DNA of 39,032 nt from NCBI GenBank assembly GCA_051859045.1, contig JBHYGK010000025.1, positions 1-39,032 of the forward strand, given 5' to 3'. Within the stretch, counting starts at the first letter, position 1; each line of letters opens with the position of its first letter. The notes under the pieces are model-generated. The model saw only the letters and a program-made list of their open reading frames with translations, did not search any database and had not been told where the DNA came from. Shown piece after piece: positions 36,943 to 39,032 of the stretch. The position numbers and the translations under genes are program-made. This stretch comes from JBHYGK01 sp051859045 (GTDB lineage: Bacteria; Pseudomonadota; Gammaproteobacteria; Xanthomonadales; Xanthomonadaceae).

Positions 36943-37566
36943 TCAGAAGTTCAGGCCGACGGCCAGGCCGTAGACGATCGGGTTGACGTCGGCGGTGCCC
37001 ACGCCGGTGCGCACGCCGGCGGTGTCGACGAGGAACACGTCGCTGGCCCAGTCGATGTAGCGGGCGTCGGCGCGCACGAACAGGTTGTCGGTGAGCTGCC
37101 AGTCGATGCCGCCGGTGACGGTGAAGCCGCTGCCGTTGTCGGCGGTGAGCGGCGCGCCGGTGAGGGCGCCGATGCCGACCACCGAGATGTCGACGTGGCT
37201 GTAGCCGCCGCCCACGTACGGGCGGAACTCGCCCTCGCCGAAGCGGTACAGGAGGTTCGCGGTGACCGGGCGGTGCTCGACGGCCGCGGCCGGGCCGACG
37301 CCGTCGATGGTCAGCACGTGGTTGTAGTCGGAGACCGCGCCGGTGACCTCGATCGCGAAGGCGTCGTTGGCGCCGAAGCGGTAGCCGAGGATGAGGTTGA
37401 GCGACTCGTCGGTGTCGACGGTCGAGCCGCCGCCCGCGATCGTGCCGGTGTCGGACTTCGGGTCGACCGCGGCGTAGCCGAGGCCGGCGTACAGGCCCTC
37501 GGCCTGGGCCGAGGTGGAGAAGGCGAGGGCGGCCGCGAGGGCGGCGAGCGGGGCGAGCTGCTTCAT
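36943..37566 (-). CDS. OmpW-like outer-membrane beta-barrel (paralog 3)
   Basis: A 207-residue precursor: signal peptide MKQLAPLAALAAALAFSTSAQA, then EGLYAGLGYAAVDPKSDTG, the strands LILGYRFGANDAFAIEVTGAV, LLYRFGEGEFRPYVGGGYSHVDIS and GGIDWQLTDNLFVRADARYIDWASDV, and a C-terminal VNPIVYGLAVGLNF with terminal Phe. It is closest to paralog 2. AGGAG stands 9 nt before the ATG at 37566. It is separated from paralog 2 by 152 bp that include hairpin copy B, so each barrel gene seems to be its own transcription unit. Confidence 0.85.
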   Translation of the reverse strand: MKQLAPLAALAAALAFSTSAQAEGLYAGLGYAAVDPKSDTGTIAGGGSTVDTDESLNLILGYRFGANDAFAIEVTGAVSDYNHVLTIDGVGPAAAVEHRPVTANLLYRFGEGEFRPYVGGGYSHVDISVVGIGALTGAPLTADNGSGFTVTGGIDWQLTDNLFVRADARYIDWASDVFLVDTAGVRTGVGTADVNPIVYGLAVGLNF

Positions 37567-37797
37567 CTGGGGGCACTCCTGAGGGGATGGGGGTCGTGGG
37601 CCACGGGCCGCCGCCGTCTGCGGGCGGCTGGCGTCGAGGCCGGCGGAGGGTGTCCATCGCGCGGTCGAGCAACCGTGAGCCGCGCGTGGGCGGCGGGTGA
37701 ACGCCGGGCCGGAAGTCACCATGGCCTCGGACACGTGCCCCGGCCCCGGGCCGCGCGGAGACTGCGATCCACCGCCATTCCCCACGAGGACGCCCGC

Positions 37798-38604
37798 ATG
37801 CGCCGCCATCCCCCCTCTCCGGCCCCGTCGACCCTCCTGCGCCGCGCGCTGCGCGGCGCCCTGGCCCTCGGCGCCCTCGCCGCCGCCCCGGCGATCGCCG
37901 CCGACGCGCACATCGGCGGCCACGACGTGCACTGCGACGTGCAGTCGGACTACGCGCTCGACCTCGAGGGCCCCGGCCTGCGCTTCCACCGCGAGGACGG
38001 CGCGCCGCGCGAGGTCCGCGTGCACGACGGCCGGCTGTGGGTCGACGGCGTCGCGGCCGAGGTGGACGCCGCGGACGCGCGCCGGCTGCGCGCGCTCGAG
38101 GACGGTGTCGGCGAGATCGTGCCGCGCGCGATGGACGTGGCCCGCGAGGGCGTGGCGATCGCGTTCGACGCGCTCGAGGCCGTCGCCAGCGGGCTGTCGG
38201 AGGCGCCGGCGCCCATGCTGGCCCAGCTGCGCTCCACCCGCGGGCGCATCGACGCGCTGATCGAGGACTACGCCCGCGCCCCGCGGATGGACGACGCCGC
38301 CATCCAGGCCGAGGTCGACGCGATCGCCGAGGAGATCGTCCCGCTGCTGGTCGCCGAGGTCACCCGCGCCGCCGTCGGCGCCGCGATGTCCGGCGACGCC
38401 GAGCGCGCCGAGGCCCTGGGCCAGCGCGCGGCCGCGATGGGCGAGGAGATCGAGCGCCTGGTCGAGCCCCGCGCCGAGGCGCTGGCGGCGCGCGCCCAGG
38501 CGCTGTGCGACGAGGTCGCCGCGCTCGACGCGGTGGAGTCCGGCCTGGCCTGGCGCGACGCCGACGGCGCGCCGCTGGACCTGCTGCGGGTCGGCGCCGA
38601 GTAA
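37798..38604 (+). CDS. YggN-like periplasmic protein (DUF2884)
   Basis: A 268-residue precursor: signal peptide to about residue 34 (LALGALAAAPAIAA), then the DUF2884 pattern HDVHCDVQSDYALDLEGPGLRFHRED, REVRVHDGRLWVDGVAAEVDAADARRLRALEDGVGEIVP, and a long helical part with IDALIEDYARAP and QAEVDAIAEEIVPLLVAEVTRAAVGAAMSG. Two cysteines, in HCDV and LCDE, may pair. The E. coli relative YggN has no known function. GAGGA precedes the ATG at 37798. It is the only complete gene of the window with a TAA stop and is followed by its own hairpin. Confidence 0.87.
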   Translation: MRRHPPSPAPSTLLRRALRGALALGALAAAPAIAADAHIGGHDVHCDVQSDYALDLEGPGLRFHREDGAPREVRVHDGRLWVDGVAAEVDAADARRLRALEDGVGEIVPRAMDVAREGVAIAFDALEAVASGLSEAPAPMLAQLRSTRGRIDALIEDYARAPRMDDAAIQAEVDAIAEEIVPLLVAEVTRAAVGAAMSGDAERAEALGQRAAAMGEEIERLVEPRAEALAARAQALCDEVAALDAVESGLAWRDADGAPLDLLRVGAE

Positions 38605-38614
38605 GGCCGGGCGC

Positions 38615-38641
38615 GCGGCGATGGCCACGGGCCATCGCCGC
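38615..38641 (+). terminator. Terminator hairpin after the DUF2884 gene
   Basis: GCGGCGATGGCC (38615-38626), loop ACG, GGCCATCGCCGC (38630-38641): a perfect 12-bp stem 11 bp after the TAA. No T-tract. Confidence 0.6.
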
Positions 38642-38643
38642 CG

Positions 38644-38660
38644 CTGTCCCGCGCGGACAG
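38644..38660. promoter_or_regulatory. Inverted repeat CTGTCC-N5-GGACAG upstream of the aceF-like gene
   Basis: It is the counterpart of 8138-8157 upstream of aceE: same CTGTC/GACAG arms and the same place relative to the CATACGTATG palindrome (16 bp between, against 17 from the CTGTC...GACAG core at aceE). Confidence 0.55.
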
Positions 38661-38673
38661 GCGACCGGCGCCA

Positions 38674-38688
38674 TTCCATACGTATGCG
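38674..38688. promoter_or_regulatory. Putative PDH operator TTCCATACGTATGCG (aceF copy)
   Basis: All 15 bases are identical to 8169-8183 upstream of aceE. The palindrome CATACGTATG is at 38677-38686. It sits upstream of a -35/-10-like pair, where an activator or an upstream repressor site would lie. Confidence 0.7.
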
Positions 38689-38691
38689 GAT

Positions 38692-38721
38692 TTGGCCACG
38701 CGCCCCGCGACGCGCCAGAAT
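38692..38721 (+). promoter_or_regulatory. Putative promoter (TTGGCC / CAGAAT) of the aceF-like gene
   Basis: TTGGCC (38692-38697) and CAGAAT (38716-38721) are separated by 18 bp, with four of six matches each. CAGAAT starts 39 bp after the palindrome's first base, exactly as TAAACT does at aceE. Confidence 0.45.
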
Positions 38722-38753
38722 GCACGCCTAGCCCGGCCGAGGCGTCGGGGCGC

Positions 38754-38758
38754 GGAGG
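38754..38758 (+). promoter_or_regulatory. Shine-Dalgarno GGAGG that decides the start of the lipoyl-domain gene
   Basis: GGAGG directly abuts an ATG at 38759 (no spacer, so unusable) and lies 6 nt before the in-frame ATG at 38765. The second ATG is therefore the start. Confidence 0.6.
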
Positions 38759-38764
38759 ATGCAG

Positions 38765-39032
38765 ATGGCAGCACTGAAGGAAGCGCGCGTGCCCGACCTG
38801 GGCAGCGCCGGCGTACCGGTGATCGAACTGCTGGTGAAGGTGGGCGACACCGTCGCCGCCGACCAGGGCCTGGTCACGCTCGAATCCGACAAGGCCACGA
38901 TGGAGGTGCCGTCGCCGTTCGCCGGCGTCGTGCGCGAGCTGAAGGTCAAGCTCGGCGACGAGCTGAGCGAGGGCGACGTGGTCGCCATGATCGAGGTGGC
39001 CGAGGCCGGCGCCGCGCCCGCCAAGGCCGAGG
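38765..39032 (+). CDS. aceF: Lipoyl-domain protein, probably PDH E2 AceF (partial, 5' end)
   Basis: Eighty-nine codons are visible before the window ends. They encode one complete biotinyl/lipoyl domain: MAALKEARVPDLGSAGVPVIELLV, the lipoylated lysine in VTLESDKATMEVPSP, then GVVRELKVKLGDELSEGDVVAMIE and the start of an Ala/Pro linker. The N-terminus is like xanthomonad dihydrolipoamide acetyltransferase, the E2 core of the pyruvate dehydrogenase complex. The alternative is the E3 (lpdA) of this lineage, which can also carry an N-terminal lipoyl domain. The shared upstream motifs with aceE support a PDH gene either way. The start at 38765 is set by the GGAGG at 38754-38758. Confidence 0.75.
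   Translation, partial: MAALKEARVPDLGSAGVPVIELLVKVGDTVAADQGLVTLESDKATMEVPSPFAGVVRELKVKLGDELSEGDVVAMIEVAEAGAAPAKAE

Noticed and set aside
1..39032. CRISPR arrays, tRNA or rRNA genes, insertion sequences, phage genes
   Set aside because: No regularly spaced repeats with unique spacers, no cloverleaf-like gap sequence, and no transposase or integrase motifs were found. Gaps between genes are short and mostly hairpins or promoters.

Overview
The window is very GC-rich chromosomal DNA (roughly three quarters G+C by eye). It looks like a gammaproteobacterium of the Xanthomonadaceae/Lysobacteraceae (Lysobacter-, Luteimonas-like). Pointers are the homodimeric AceE-type pyruvate dehydrogenase E1, AcpH, RsmC and RsuA, a YajQ-family protein, a YggN/DUF2884 protein, a large TonB-dependent receptor, an L1-like subclass B3 metallo-beta-lactamase and abundant c-di-GMP genes. 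The genus is an inference. I see no tRNA, rRNA, CRISPR array, transposase or phage gene; it reads as core chromosome with lineage-specific inserts.

Layout. 1-5.2 kb: end of an unseen gene, a DUF1704 (QEGLA) metallopeptidase-like gene, a polytopic membrane protein, and maeB. 5.2-8.0 kb: a partner-switching module of a STAS antagonist plus a Cache-HAMP-PP2C-HATPase protein that carries phosphatase and kinase on one chain. 8.0-11.0 kb: a 301-bp regulatory gap, then aceE. 11.0-14.6 kb: acpH, an ExoD-family membrane protein, a DUF3014 protein and a B3 metallo-beta-lactamase. 14.7-20.7 kb: a CHASE-PAS-GGDEF cyclase, the rsmC-rsuA pair, a degenerate GGDEF protein that keeps its c-di-GMP I-site, and a convergent YajQ-family gene. 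20.8-25.2 kb: two overlapping paralogous exported proteins of unknown function, with relaxed codon use. 25.3-27.8 kb: BLUF photosensor, MOSC protein and DNA polymerase IV on one strand. 28.0-33.7 kb: a zinc alcohol dehydrogenase, then a Tat-exported PhoD phosphatase divergent from a TonB-dependent receptor. 33.8-37.6 kb: a DUF2237 protein, three OmpW-like outer-membrane barrels and a CHAD protein. 37.8-39.0 kb: YggN, then the first 89 codons of a lipoyl-domain protein, probably AceF (PDH E2).

Strongest observations. (1) aceE and the aceF-like gene lie about 28 kb apart, yet share the same composite upstream region: a CTGTC...GACAG inverted repeat, then the identical 15-mer TTCCATACGTATGCG, then a -10-like hexamer exactly 39 bp after the start of the CATACGTATG palindrome in both. 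This suggests one unknown regulator coordinating a split PDH regulon. (2) The tandem exported paralogs (20844-25222) are the best candidate for an undescribed system; the longer has two perfect Asp-box motifs and a lipobox. (3) A direct repeat with 11-bp period upstream of phoD resembles a degenerate Pho box in phoA-like geometry. (4) An intact-I-site, dead-A-site GGDEF protein sits stop-to-stop with a YajQ-family gene. (5) Convergent genes share GC hairpins that often contain the stop codons, and 27 of 29 complete genes end in TGA; the CHAD gene is an outlier that runs through a hairpin to a TAG inside its neighbour.

All positions come from reading the sequence. Family assignments rest on recognised motifs, not on database searches.
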